A stretch of 64,000 nt of DNA, taken from positions 816,001 through 880,000 of the forward strand of contig NZ_OY782498.1 in NCBI RefSeq assembly GCF_963677845.1, written 5' to 3'. The translations under genes and the position numbers were made by a program. Positions 52,720 to 61,694 of this stretch are shown here, one piece after another. The number at the start of each line of letters is the position of its first letter. Positions within the stretch are counted from its first letter, which is position 1. Under the pieces are notes generated by a model. The model was not told the DNA's origin. It worked only from the letters and a program-made list of their open reading frames with translations, and did no database searches. The DNA comes from an uncultured Pseudodesulfovibrio sp. GTDB taxonomy: Bacteria; Desulfobacterota; Desulfovibrionia; Desulfovibrionales; Desulfovibrionaceae.

Positions 52720-54390
52720 ATGGTGAAGAGCGATGTTTTTGAAAAAGAAGTCTATCGGACAGTTGGCCAACATACATTTGAAGAGTTTATTGAGATGGCC
52801 AGTTTGTTTCATAATTATGCTGCACCCGGGCTGCTCATAGGTGGATATATGGTTGCCGAGGCCCAACAGTATATGCCGGAAGGAACACTGTATGAGGCTA
52901 TTTCGGAAACATCATGGTGTTTGCCTGATGCCATTCAGATGATGACGCCATGCACGGTTGGCAACGGCTGGATGCGTGTCATGAATTTCGGGCTGTACGC
53001 AATGAGCCTTTATGACAAGTTTACCCGCGAAGGCGTCAGGGTTTGGCTTGATCTTGAGAAAATTCCGCATGACTCCGAAATTCGGACATGGTTTTTGAAG
53101 ACCAAAGCAAAACAGGATCAGGATTCTGAATTGCTCCGTCACCAGATAGGCATGGCCGGAGCTGATATTTTGTCTGTTGAGAAAATTACCTTGAATCGAA
53201 GCCTATTGGTCAAGCGGAATAAGGGTAAAATCTCGGTGTGTTCTGTGTGTGGCGAGGCTTATCCTTCCGCTCATGGTCCGATATGTCGTTCATGTCGTGG
53301 GGAATCTCCCTACGAAGGAAATTTGAAAGCCGAGTCTACCATCTTGTACCCCCTCCCCAAACAGGTCCGCAAAATAGGCGCAGAAGGGGCGTTGGGTAAA
53401 AAAGTGGTTCATGACATGACCCAGATTATTCCCGGTACGGACAAGGGCGCGGCTTTCAGGAATGGACAGACCTTTGATGTCGGCGATCTTTGTCGACTTC
53501 AGCAGATGGGGAAAAACAATGTTTTTGTGCAGGATGAGGAACTTGATGAACAGTGGGTGCATGAAGATGATTGTGCACGGAGTTTTGCCGAGGCCATGGC
53601 TGGGAAGGGCATCGCGCCAAGGGAAGATCCTCATGAGGGCAAGGTGACGCTTAAGGCGGAACACGATGGACTCTTGTTTGTCGATACCCACCGATTGAAG
53701 GCGTTTAACTTGGCTCCGGGCGTCATGGCAGCGAGTCGGAAAGGATGGACATTGGTTCGGAAAGGGGCTGAGATTGCAGGGACACGAGCCATTCCATTGT
53801 ACATGCAGCGCGATCAGTTCGAGTGTGCGCAGGATGTACTTACGGCTGGACCGATTTTTGAAGTCCTGCCTTTGAAGCAAGCAAAGGTCGGTATTCTGAT
53901 TACAGGCAATGAGGTTTTTAACGGAACGATCGAAGACCGTTTTGAAGAGATCATTCGTGCCAAATTGACGGCCTTCAATTGCTCGGTATACAAGGCCGTA
54001 TTGGTCCCTGATGATCGTGAAGTCATTCGCGTTGCAGCCTTGGAAATGCTTGAAGGTGGATGTGATTTGATCATTACGACAGCCGGCCTTTCCGTGGACC
54101 CTGATGACGTGACTCGACATGGCTTGGTTGATGCCGGAGCTCATTCCCTGATATACGGTGCGCCGATTCTTCCAGGGGCAATGACCTTGATCGGAAAAAT
54201 CGGTTCTGCACGATTGCTTGGAGTTCCCGCTTGTGCCCTGTTTTTCCAAAGAACAAGCCTTGACCTCCTGTTGCCGCGCCTTTTGGCCGATGTAGATATT
54301 TCGCGAAATGATTTAGCGGAAATGGGTGAAGGCGGTATGTGCCTTGGATGTACCAATTGTACTTTCCCCAAGTGTCCGTTTGGTCGATAG
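52720..54390 (+). CDS. FmdE domain fused to a molybdopterin-binding domain
   Basis: 556-residue cytosolic protein. Residues 15-170 are an FmdE domain (HNYAAPGLLIGGYMVAEAQ; CLPDAIQMMTPCTVGNGWMR with the conserved Cys pair). A zinc-ribbon-like piece follows (CSVCGEAYPSAHGPICRSC near 170-190). The middle and C-terminal part (about 320-535) resembles MoeA/MogA-type molybdopterin-binding domains: VGILITGNEVFNGTIEDRFE, IITTAGLSVDPDDVTRHG and YGAPILPGAMTLIGKIG. The end has CLGCTNCTFPKCPFG, which may hold a cluster or zinc. A role in molybdopterin cofactor handling for the DMSO-reductase-type enzyme downstream is plausible but unproven. It is first in an operon with the two-component system. Confidence 0.75.
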   Translation: MVKSDVFEKEVYRTVGQHTFEEFIEMASLFHNYAAPGLLIGGYMVAEAQQYMPEGTLYEAISETSWCLPDAIQMMTPCTVGNGWMRVMNFGLYAMSLYDKFTREGVRVWLDLEKIPHDSEIRTWFLKTKAKQDQDSELLRHQIGMAGADILSVEKITLNRSLLVKRNKGKISVCSVCGEAYPSAHGPICRSCRGESPYEGNLKAESTILYPLPKQVRKIGAEGALGKKVVHDMTQIIPGTDKGAAFRNGQTFDVGDLCRLQQMGKNNVFVQDEELDEQWVHEDDCARSFAEAMAGKGIAPREDPHEGKVTLKAEHDGLLFVDTHRLKAFNLAPGVMAASRKGWTLVRKGAEIAGTRAIPLYMQRDQFECAQDVLTAGPIFEVLPLKQAKVGILITGNEVFNGTIEDRFEEIIRAKLTAFNCSVYKAVLVPDDREVIRVAALEMLEGGCDLIITTAGLSVDPDDVTRHGLVDAGAHSLIYGAPILPGAMTLIGKIGSARLLGVPACALFFQRTSLDLLLPRLLADVDISRNDLAEMGEGGMCLGCTNCTFPKCPFGR

Positions 54391-54406
54391 GAAGATTGTA
54401 CGACGT

Positions 54407-56986
54407 ATGAAACGAGTATTCGGATTTATCCTGTGTGCCTGCATGGTGTTGGTGACATTTTCCTGTACCCCGCTTGATGGGCAGACTCCACTTACGGCTG
54501 AAGAACGGGAATGGATTGAAAAAAACAAGGAGATACCGCTCGGTGTCTCCTTGCATTATCCTCCGTATGAAGAGTTTGGTTTGAAGGGTGGATATCAAGG
54601 GCTGAGTGCTGACTATATCCGTTTGATCAATGAAAAAACGGGTCTAAAGTTTGTCCCATTACGGTTCAGGAATCGGGATGAAGTCCTCGCAGGAATCAAG
54701 AGGGGCGAGATCTCTGTTGTCGCCGCTCTTGAAATGACGGATGAACGTCGTAATTTTCTTGATTTCACTCAACCTTATGTGAATGTTCCGGCTGCTATAA
54801 TAACTCGGAAGGAATTCAAGGGAGAGCTTTCTCTTGAAAAACTGGATGGCATGAGAATCGGTGTTACTGTTTCACCGGAGTTTATCAGCTATCTGGAAAA
54901 GTATTTTCCGGGAGATTATACAGTCGTTACCATGGCTGGTGGGTATATCGGCGGCTTGCGTTCTTTGGCGGTCGGCGATGTTGATGCCTTGATCTGCGAC
55001 ATGGCGCTTGCTTCCCGATATATAGCCAATGCTCGTATCAGTAATCTGCGAATAGCCGGTATTTCCAGTTATACGATTGATTTGCGAATAGCCTCGCTCA
55101 AGAGTCAGCCCATAGTGGGGCAGATTCTGAGAAAAGGGCTTGCCATGATTCTTCCCCATGAACGTAAGACCATTGAAGAAAAATGGTTAACCTTGCACTA
55201 CCGACCAATTTGGGCCAGTTGGACTTTTTGGCTGGGATTGCTGGGTGTTCTTTGTCTGGTCTTTGGTGGAATTGTTCTTGTTTTGTTTTGGAATCGCAGC
55301 CTCAAGCGTCAAGTTGCTCAAAGAACCATGGCCTTAAGTTCCATCAACAAGGTTTTGCTCGGAGCATTGGATTGTCACACCGAGCGAGAGGTTATGTTGC
55401 GCTGTTTGCAGGAAGCAAAAACGATGTCTTCAAGTGAGCGGGCTTTTCTCGGTGAAGTTGAACAAGTCGGTTCAATCAAGGTTTTGCTTGCAACGGAAGG
55501 AGGGGCGGATTGTCCTGAATGGGATTGTGCCGAGTTTGAAAGTGTTGTTCTTGAAGGCGAGCAATTGGATCGTCTGGCTGGTGGAAACGTCGTGAATCTG
55601 TCAATTGGTGAAGACAGAAAGAGCCTTCCCCATTTGATTGTAGTGCCGTTGCAGATTCTTGCGGGTGCTAATATGAAAATCATTGCGGTTGCCCGGAGAC
55701 AAAGCAGGTACGTGTCCAATGAAGTTTTGATGTTGGCAGAAGTCTTGTTTGCTTTTGAAGAAGCCTTGCAGCGCAAACGAACCGAGATATCACTGCATGA
55801 GAAGGAACGACAGCTTCAACGAGTCCAGCGTATGGAAGCCCTTGGTACGCTCGCTGGCGGTATTGCACACGATTTCAATAATATACTCGGTGTTATTATT
55901 GCCAATGGCGAAATGATAGAAATGTTTCATATGGATGTTGATAAAACCGTTCATCCAAAAATCCGGGCTATTCTTGCGGCAGCGTATCGAGGCCGTGATT
56001 TGGTGAATCAAATTTTGACTTTCACGAGAAAAAGTAATGATGAGGCCGCTGTATTGAATGTTGGGCCTATTCTCAAGGAAACCGTTAAATTCCTGCAATC
56101 CTCGTTGCCAGCTTCCATTACAATTGAATATGCGATTGATTCCCCTGAATCGACAGTGTTTGTTGATCCTACCCAGATGCATCAGGTTTTGATGAATTTA
56201 TGTACCAACGCAGCCCATTCGATGGAAAGCAAGGGGGGAAATCTTCATCTTTCCTTGCGTTCAGGCCAAGTGAATCCCCATCAGGTCGGGGCGCAAACCC
56301 TTGAGTCGGGAGCGTATTTGATTCTCGAGGTGCGGGATACTGGAAGTGGTATTAAACCAGAGTTGATGGATCGTCTTTTTGATCCGTTTTTTACGACGAA
56401 AGAGCCGGGGAAAGGGACAGGTCTTGGTTTATCCGTGGTTCAGGGAATCGTGAAATCATGGGGAGGCGAAGTGTTGGTTAAGAGCACCCTTGGAAAGGGT
56501 TCTCTTTTTCAAGTGTTTATACCGGCCAGAAGAGAGAACGGGGAACAGCCTGTGCAACTTGGAAGTGGGGGAGAAATATCCAAGGGAACAGGGAGTATTT
56601 TGTTTGTTGATGATGAAGAAGAGTTGGTTAGATCCTGTTCGGAATTCCTTGCAAACCTTGGATATAAGGTCCATGCGGAGACAGACAGCCGGGCTGCATT
56701 GGAGTTGTTTAGCAATGCTCCAGAGAAGTTTGATCTTGTCATAACGGATTACAATATGCCGGGATTGAGTGGAGATGCCCTTGCCCGGAAGATTCTTGAG
56801 AAAAAACCAACTGTTCCAATCATTGTTTGCAGTGGGTACAGTCAAAGTTTTGATGAGGGCACCGCAGCGTCTCTGGGCATAATGGAATATCTCAAAAAAC
56901 CAATCAGTCTGAAAATGCTGGCCTTGGCCGTACGGAAATATTTGCGGCCTGATCTTGAAGAAGAAACGCATGAGTTCATGGAGTAG
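54407..56986 (+). CDS. Hybrid sensor histidine kinase with periplasmic solute-binding domain
   Basis: 859-residue kinase. A lipoprotein-like or uncleaved signal segment (1-20) leads to a periplasmic SBP_bac_3 domain (about 40-262). Visible sequence is IPLGVSLHYPPYEEFGLKGG and LDGMRIGVTVSPEFISYLEK. A transmembrane helix (about 268-292) follows, then a GAF-like region, a HisKA domain with His488 in GGIAHDFNNILG, a HATPase domain and a C-terminal receiver with Asp781 in VITDYNMPG. No Hpt domain is seen. The binding domain suggests direct sensing of a small solute. Start ATG 54407 follows GGAAG; the upstream frame lies inside the FmdE gene. Confidence 0.88.
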   Translation: MKRVFGFILCACMVLVTFSCTPLDGQTPLTAEEREWIEKNKEIPLGVSLHYPPYEEFGLKGGYQGLSADYIRLINEKTGLKFVPLRFRNRDEVLAGIKRGEISVVAALEMTDERRNFLDFTQPYVNVPAAIITRKEFKGELSLEKLDGMRIGVTVSPEFISYLEKYFPGDYTVVTMAGGYIGGLRSLAVGDVDALICDMALASRYIANARISNLRIAGISSYTIDLRIASLKSQPIVGQILRKGLAMILPHERKTIEEKWLTLHYRPIWASWTFWLGLLGVLCLVFGGIVLVLFWNRSLKRQVAQRTMALSSINKVLLGALDCHTEREVMLRCLQEAKTMSSSERAFLGEVEQVGSIKVLLATEGGADCPEWDCAEFESVVLEGEQLDRLAGGNVVNLSIGEDRKSLPHLIVVPLQILAGANMKIIAVARRQSRYVSNEVLMLAEVLFAFEEALQRKRTEISLHEKERQLQRVQRMEALGTLAGGIAHDFNNILGVIIANGEMIEMFHMDVDKTVHPKIRAILAAAYRGRDLVNQILTFTRKSNDEAAVLNVGPILKETVKFLQSSLPASITIEYAIDSPESTVFVDPTQMHQVLMNLCTNAAHSMESKGGNLHLSLRSGQVNPHQVGAQTLESGAYLILEVRDTGSGIKPELMDRLFDPFFTTKEPGKGTGLGLSVVQGIVKSWGGEVLVKSTLGKGSLFQVFIPARRENGEQPVQLGSGGEISKGTGSILFVDDEEELVRSCSEFLANLGYKVHAETDSRAALELFSNAPEKFDLVITDYNMPGLSGDALARKILEKKPTVPIIVCSGYSQSFDEGTAASLGIMEYLKKPISLKMLALAVRKYLRPDLEEETHEFME

Positions 56987-56996
56987 GAGTTGATAT

Positions 56997-58415
56997 ATGG
57001 CCAAAGTCTTGGTGATAGATGACGATCGCATGATATGTGATGCGCTCATGGAGTTGATTCGAAATATTGGGCATGAAGCGGATTACGCATCAAGTGTTCA
57101 GGAAGGGTTGGAAAAGAATCTGGCTGAAGAATTTGATGTGGTTTTTTTGGATATCAGACTTCCTGACGGCAACGGGTTGGATATTTTGCCACAACTCAGG
57201 GAGCTTCCTATTCCGCCTGAGGTTATTATCCTCACAGGCCTTGGTGATCCCGATGGCGCTGAGTTGGCCATACGAAACGGAGCGTGGGATTATTTGCAAA
57301 AACCGCTTTCTCCCAAGAAGATTCTGCTTCCGTTGCAGCGGGTGCTCAAATACCGGGATACATTGCGGAATGAAGGACATAATCAATTTTCTCTCAAGCG
57401 GTGTGGCATCGTCGGCAGCGGTCCTGCCATTACTCATGCCTTGGAGCGTTTGGGGGCGGCGGCGCACAGTGATGCGAGCCTGCTTCTCACGGGTGAAACT
57501 GGAACGGGAAAGGAACTGTTTGCGCGTGCTCTTCATGAAAACAGCAAGAGGAGCCAAGGTCCTTTCGTGATTGTCGACTGTGCTTCAATTCCGGCTAATC
57601 TGTTGGAAAGCACACTGTTTGGTCACGTCAAAGGGGCTTTTACCGGAGCGGATCGTTCAAGCTGTGGGTTGGTTCTTGAGGCGCATGGCGGCACTCTTTT
57701 CCTTGATGAAATAGGGGAAATGCCACTTCCTTTGCAGAAGAAATTGCTCAGGGTTTTGCAGGAACGCAAATATCGTCAGGTGGGCGGAAGTCAGGAAGTC
57801 AGCAGTAACTTCCGACTGGTCGCAGCCACGCATCGAGATTTGAATGAGATGGTCCAGAAGGGGCTTTTTCGCAATGACCTGCTGTATCGACTGGGAGCCA
57901 TGACTATCAACCTCCCCGTATTGCGTGAGCGTAAGGAGGATCTGGGCGAACTGACTCAGCATTTTGCACGGTATATCTGCGAGAAAAATGCAATTCCTCC
58001 CAAGACATTTTCTGATGATTTTATGGAAACTCTTGCCCGGTATGATTGGCCGGGCAACATTCGTGAGCTGGTCAACGTTCTTGAGAATGCAATGATCAGC
58101 GCTTACGGCCACACTGAATTATTCGCGAAGCATCTACCGGAGCGGACACGTATCGCAATGTTGAAACATGATCTTGTTTCGAACGAAGATTCATATTCCA
58201 ATACCGATTTGACCGAAACTCAAACAGAAGAGTGCGGTACTTTGCCTTCGTATAAAGAATACCGTGGGCATGTTTTGGAGCAGGCCGACAAGAGTTATTT
58301 CACCCGCCTGATGGAAGCTTCGTGTTGGGACATAGAACGTGCCTGTACGATCTCGGGATTGCGGAAAAGCCGGGTGTACGATCAGCTCAAGCAGTACGGC
58401 ATAGAGAAAGAATAG
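56997..58415 (+). CDS. Sigma-54 dependent response regulator (NtrC family)
   Basis: 472-residue activator. The receiver domain has DDD at 8-10 and phospho-acceptor Asp52 in VVFLDIRLPDGNG. The AAA+ domain has Walker A GETGTGKE, the sigma-54 contact KGAFTGA near 212 and Walker B GGTLFLDEIG. A Fis-type helix-turn-helix ends the protein (CWDIERACTISGLRKSRVYD). It follows the hybrid kinase by 10 bp and is transcribed toward dmsA. Candidate target dyads precede both the FmdE-like gene and dmsA. Confidence 0.93.
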   Translation: MAKVLVIDDDRMICDALMELIRNIGHEADYASSVQEGLEKNLAEEFDVVFLDIRLPDGNGLDILPQLRELPIPPEVIILTGLGDPDGAELAIRNGAWDYLQKPLSPKKILLPLQRVLKYRDTLRNEGHNQFSLKRCGIVGSGPAITHALERLGAAAHSDASLLLTGETGTGKELFARALHENSKRSQGPFVIVDCASIPANLLESTLFGHVKGAFTGADRSSCGLVLEAHGGTLFLDEIGEMPLPLQKKLLRVLQERKYRQVGGSQEVSSNFRLVAATHRDLNEMVQKGLFRNDLLYRLGAMTINLPVLRERKEDLGELTQHFARYICEKNAIPPKTFSDDFMETLARYDWPGNIRELVNVLENAMISAYGHTELFAKHLPERTRIAMLKHDLVSNEDSYSNTDLTETQTEECGTLPSYKEYRGHVLEQADKSYFTRLMEASCWDIERACTISGLRKSRVYDQLKQYGIEKE

Positions 58416-58417
58416 CT

Positions 58418-58434
58418 TTCCAGACTTTTCGGAG
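58418..58434. promoter_or_regulatory. Degenerate dyad TTCCA-N7-CGGAG upstream of dmsA
   Basis: TTCCA (58418-58422), 7 bases, CGGAG (58430-58434). The right arm matches TGGAA at three of five positions. It lies 43 bp from the better dyad, about four helical turns, so two dimers could bind on the same face. Confidence 0.35.
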
Positions 58435-58460
58435 TGGGTTGTCCAAAAGAGTTGGTCCCT

Positions 58461-58477
58461 TTCCAGATATGTTGGAA
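58461..58477. promoter_or_regulatory. Dyad TTCCA-N7-TGGAA, candidate response-regulator site (copy 2)
   Basis: TTCCA (58461-58465), 7 bases, TGGAA (58473-58477), 62 bp before the -24 GG of the dmsA promoter candidate. The flanking AAAAGAGT/ACTCTTTT arms (58445-58452, 58481-58488) could also form a terminator for the upstream operon. Confidence 0.55.
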
Positions 58478-58538
58478 TTGACTCTTTTTGTATGTGCTCA
58501 AATTCACGTAGTAGATTGTTTTTATTTATATTTTTTCA

Positions 58539-58554
58539 TGGCACAGTTGTTGAT
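58539..58554 (+). promoter_or_regulatory. Sigma-54-like promoter of the dms operon
   Basis: TGGCACAGTTGTTGAT has a perfect -24 TGGCAC and correct 10-base spacing, but the -12 is GA in place of GC. The predicted start is about 55 bases before the dmsA ATG. Confidence 0.5.
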
Positions 58555-58579
58555 ATCAAAATTCCCATGATGTTAGATT

Positions 58580-58599
58580 CACTGTGCCCTCGCGCACAG
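58580..58599. repeat. Inverted repeat in the dmsA leader
   Basis: ACTGTGC and GCACAGT, perfect 7-bp arms with a 6-base loop, located between the predicted start site and the dmsA ribosome site. It could be a regulator site or a leader hairpin. Confidence 0.4.
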
Positions 58600-58619
58600 T
58601 CAAACGAGTGAGGATAGTT

Positions 58620-61058
58620 ATGGGTAAGAAGGAATCTGAGAAAACCCCTGTAGAAGGGCGGCTTGGAAGACGTAAATTCCTGAAATGGAGTGCCGCGCTC
58701 GGTGGGGTGACAGCCCTGTCGGGAACCGGTGTTTTTTATGGTCTTCGGTCTGTTGAGAGCGCTGAACCATTCGCCGATAAGGTTGTTTGGACATCCTGCA
58801 ATGTGAACTGCGGCAGCCGATGTGCCTTGCGGGCTTTTGTAAAAGATGGCGTGGTCACCCGTGTCGAAACAGACGACAAGGGCGAAGATATTTATGGCGA
58901 TCATCAGGTTCGTGCTTGTTTACGGGGTCGCTCAATGCGCCACCGTATTTATGCGCCGGATCGTTTGAAGTACCCCATGAAGCGTGTGGGCAAACGTGGT
59001 GAAGGCAAGTTCGAGCGTATTTCCTGGGACGAGGCTTTGGATGGAATCGCAAAGAGTCTGGGCGATACTATTGAGAAGTGGGGCAACGAGTCCGTATATC
59101 TGAATTATGGCACCGGCAACCTTGGCGCAGTCATGTCCAAGTCCTGGCCGACTGGCTCCACTCCTGTTGCCCGCCTCATGAACTGTTTGGGCGGCTACCT
59201 CAATCAGTATGGAACGTATAGTGACGCACAGATCGACATGGCGTTGCCGTATACCTTTGGTAAGGGGTGGGTTCGTGGCAACCTCTTGTCTGACATCGTC
59301 AACAGCAAGTTGGTCGTGTTGTTCGGCAACAATCCCGCTGCCACACGTATGAGCGGTGGTGGTCTTGTGCACGATGTGATTCAGGCCAGAAAAAAAGGGT
59401 ATGCGCGGATTATTGTCGTTGATCCTCGTTTTACGGATACAGCCACAACATTGGCTGATGAATGGATTCCCATCCGTCCGGGAACCGATGCTGCTTTGGT
59501 TTGCGGTCTGGCCCATGTGATGATTTCCGAAAATCTGGTTGATAATGATTTCATCAAGCGGTGTACCGTCGGCTATGATGAAGATTCCATGCCTGAAGGC
59601 GTGCCTGCCGGTAATTCTTACAAGTCTTACATTCTGGGCAAGGGTAAGGATGGGCAGGCAAAGACACCGGAATGGGCTTCGAAGATTACGGGTATTCCCG
59701 TTCGCCGTATTGTTCAGCTTGCTCGTGAAATTGGTCAGGCAGAGCCTTGTTATATTTCTCAGGGTTGGTCCGTACAACGTCAGGCCAACGGAGAAAACAA
59801 CTGTCGTGCCATCAGCATGTTACCTATCCTTACAGGGAATGTGGGAGTGCAGGGCGGTAACACCGGCGCCCGTGAGAGTGGGTATGGAATCCCGTTTGCT
59901 CCTTTCCCGGTTCTTGAAAATCCAGTCAAGACATCCATATCCTGCTTTACCTGGACCGATGCCATTGAACGCGGCACGGAAATGACCGCGAAAAGAGATG
60001 GTGTGCAGGGACGTGATCGTCTGGAAGCACCTATCAAGTTCATTTGGAACTATGCTGGCAACTGTCTTGTGAATCAGCATTCAGACAGCAATCGGACATC
60101 GGAAATTCTTGCTGATGACAGCAAGTGTGAAACCGTTGTAGTCGTGGACAACTTCATGACGCCAAGCGCCAAATTCGCTGATTACCTTTTGCCTGCGACT
60201 TCAAATCTTGAAGAGGATGATTTTGCCCCGCAAGGTTTTGCATCGGAAATGGGCTATGTCGTTTTTGCAGAAAAAGTCATTGAGCCGCTTTTTGAAAGCC
60301 GTACCATTTTTGATATCTGTGCAGGCGTTGCCAAACGTCTGGGTGCGGAACAGAAGTACACTGAAGGGCGGACCCGTGCGCAATGGGTTGAATATGTCTA
60401 TCAGAAGTCCCGCGAAAAATTGCCCGAGCTTCCCGCCAAGCTTGAGGATGCCTTTGCCATGGGACTGTATAAGCGGGAAAAGCCCGGTTTGCCTCCAGTT
60501 CCTTACAAGGAATTCCGTGATGATCCAGAAGGTCATCCTTTGAAAAGTCCTTCCGGTAAATTGGAAATCTTTTCCAAGCAGCTTTGGGACATCGCTCATG
60601 ACTGGGAACTCGCCGAAGGCGATGTTATCTCCGGCCTTCCGGAATACGCTCCTACTTGGGAAGGTGTTTCCGACCCCTTGAAAAAGGAATTCCCTCTGCA
60701 ATTGATCGGTCATCATTACAAACAACGTACACACTCCACGTACGGCAATGTGGACTGGCTGAAAAAAGTCGCGCCACAGGAACTTTGGATTAATCCCATG
60801 GATGCCGAAGAACGGGGCATCGTCCACGGTGGAAAGGTCAAGGTCTTCAACGCTCGGGGCGTGGTTTACACCACGGCCAAGGTCACACCCCGCATCATGC
60901 CAGGTGTTTTGACCCTGCCTGAGGGGGCTTGGTTTGATCCGGGCAAAGATGGAGCCGACCACGGTGGCTGTGTAAACGTTCTGACGACACTTCGTCCTTC
61001 ACCGTTGGCAAAGGGGAATCCCCAGCATACCAACCTTGTACAGGTCGAAAAGGCGTAA
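58620..61058 (+). CDS. dmsA: DMSO-reductase-type molybdopterin oxidoreductase, catalytic subunit
   Basis: 812-residue precursor with a Tat signal (RRKFLK at residues 17-22), so it is exported folded. A [4Fe-4S] site has C60, C64, C68 and C100, followed by LRGRSMRHRIYAPDRLKYPM and KRVGKRGEGKFERISWDEA, the DmsA pattern. The segment SKSWPTGSTPVARLMNCLGG, with GTYSDAQI close after, fits the DmsA active-site region. It probably reduces DMSO or a similar S- or N-oxide, or acts in reverse on an unknown substrate. It is followed by dmsB, dmsC and a TorD-like chaperone. ATG 58620 follows GAGGA; a GTG at 58584 is less likely. Confidence 0.88.
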   Translation: MGKKESEKTPVEGRLGRRKFLKWSAALGGVTALSGTGVFYGLRSVESAEPFADKVVWTSCNVNCGSRCALRAFVKDGVVTRVETDDKGEDIYGDHQVRACLRGRSMRHRIYAPDRLKYPMKRVGKRGEGKFERISWDEALDGIAKSLGDTIEKWGNESVYLNYGTGNLGAVMSKSWPTGSTPVARLMNCLGGYLNQYGTYSDAQIDMALPYTFGKGWVRGNLLSDIVNSKLVVLFGNNPAATRMSGGGLVHDVIQARKKGYARIIVVDPRFTDTATTLADEWIPIRPGTDAALVCGLAHVMISENLVDNDFIKRCTVGYDEDSMPEGVPAGNSYKSYILGKGKDGQAKTPEWASKITGIPVRRIVQLAREIGQAEPCYISQGWSVQRQANGENNCRAISMLPILTGNVGVQGGNTGARESGYGIPFAPFPVLENPVKTSISCFTWTDAIERGTEMTAKRDGVQGRDRLEAPIKFIWNYAGNCLVNQHSDSNRTSEILADDSKCETVVVVDNFMTPSAKFADYLLPATSNLEEDDFAPQGFASEMGYVVFAEKVIEPLFESRTIFDICAGVAKRLGAEQKYTEGRTRAQWVEYVYQKSREKLPELPAKLEDAFAMGLYKREKPGLPPVPYKEFRDDPEGHPLKSPSGKLEIFSKQLWDIAHDWELAEGDVISGLPEYAPTWEGVSDPLKKEFPLQLIGHHYKQRTHSTYGNVDWLKKVAPQELWINPMDAEERGIVHGGKVKVFNARGVVYTTAKVTPRIMPGVLTLPEGAWFDPGKDGADHGGCVNVLTTLRPSPLAKGNPQHTNLVQVEKA

Positions 61059-61071
61059 GGGAGACTGATTG

Positions 61072-61692
61072 ATGTTAAAAAGACCTGCATTTTATTTTGA
61101 TATGGAAGCATGCACGGGATGTAAAACGTGCATGATCGCCTGCATGGATAAGAATGATCTCCCTGATGGCGTTCTTTTCAGGCGTGTCACCGAGTATGCT
61201 GGCGGCGATTGGATGAAAGACAAAAACGGTGCATATGAACAGAACGTATTCGCCTATTACCTGTCTGTTTCATGCAACCATTGCGAGAATCCCATTTGCG
61301 TCCGTTCATGTCCGACCACGGCCATGCACAAGGATGAAAATGGTATCGTCAGCGTCGATCACGACAAGTGTGTTGGCTGTCGTTATTGCGAATGGGGTTG
61401 TCCCTATTCCGCCCCGCAGTACAATGCCCAAAAGGGCAAGATGGAAAAATGCGACTTCTGTCGTGATTATCTGGAACAGGGTAAGCCTCCGGCGTGTGTG
61501 GCTGCATGTCCCACTCGTGCTCTTGAGTTTGGAGAATATGAAGATTTGGTCGCCAAACATGGAGCTTCTCAAGTTGTCGCTCCGTTGCCTGACCCGTCTA
61601 TTACATATCCCAACTTGATTGTTTCGGCTAATCGCAATGCGCAACCCGCCGGTTCCCGTCTTGGTAAAATTCAAAACCCTGAGGAGGTGTAA
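61072..61692 (+). CDS. dmsB: DMSO-reductase-type electron-transfer subunit (four [4Fe-4S])
   Basis: 206-residue iron-sulfur subunit with the DmsB Cys groups CTGCKTCMIAC, CNHCENPICVRSC, CVGCRYCEWGC and CDFC followed by CVAAC. It links the catalytic subunit to the membrane anchor. The ATG at 61072 (with a TTG one codon before it) follows GGGAG, 13 bp after dmsA. Confidence 0.92.
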   Translation: MLKRPAFYFDMEACTGCKTCMIACMDKNDLPDGVLFRRVTEYAGGDWMKDKNGAYEQNVFAYYLSVSCNHCENPICVRSCPTTAMHKDENGIVSVDHDKCVGCRYCEWGCPYSAPQYNAQKGKMEKCDFCRDYLEQGKPPACVAACPTRALEFGEYEDLVAKHGASQVVAPLPDPSITYPNLIVSANRNAQPAGSRLGKIQNPEEV

Positions 61693-61694
61693 CA

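Noticed and set aside
58584-58619. GTG start giving a longer dmsA product
   Set aside because: It would put an unstructured extension before the Tat signal and overlap an inverted repeat. The ATG at 58620 has the ribosome site and the usual distance to the RR motif.
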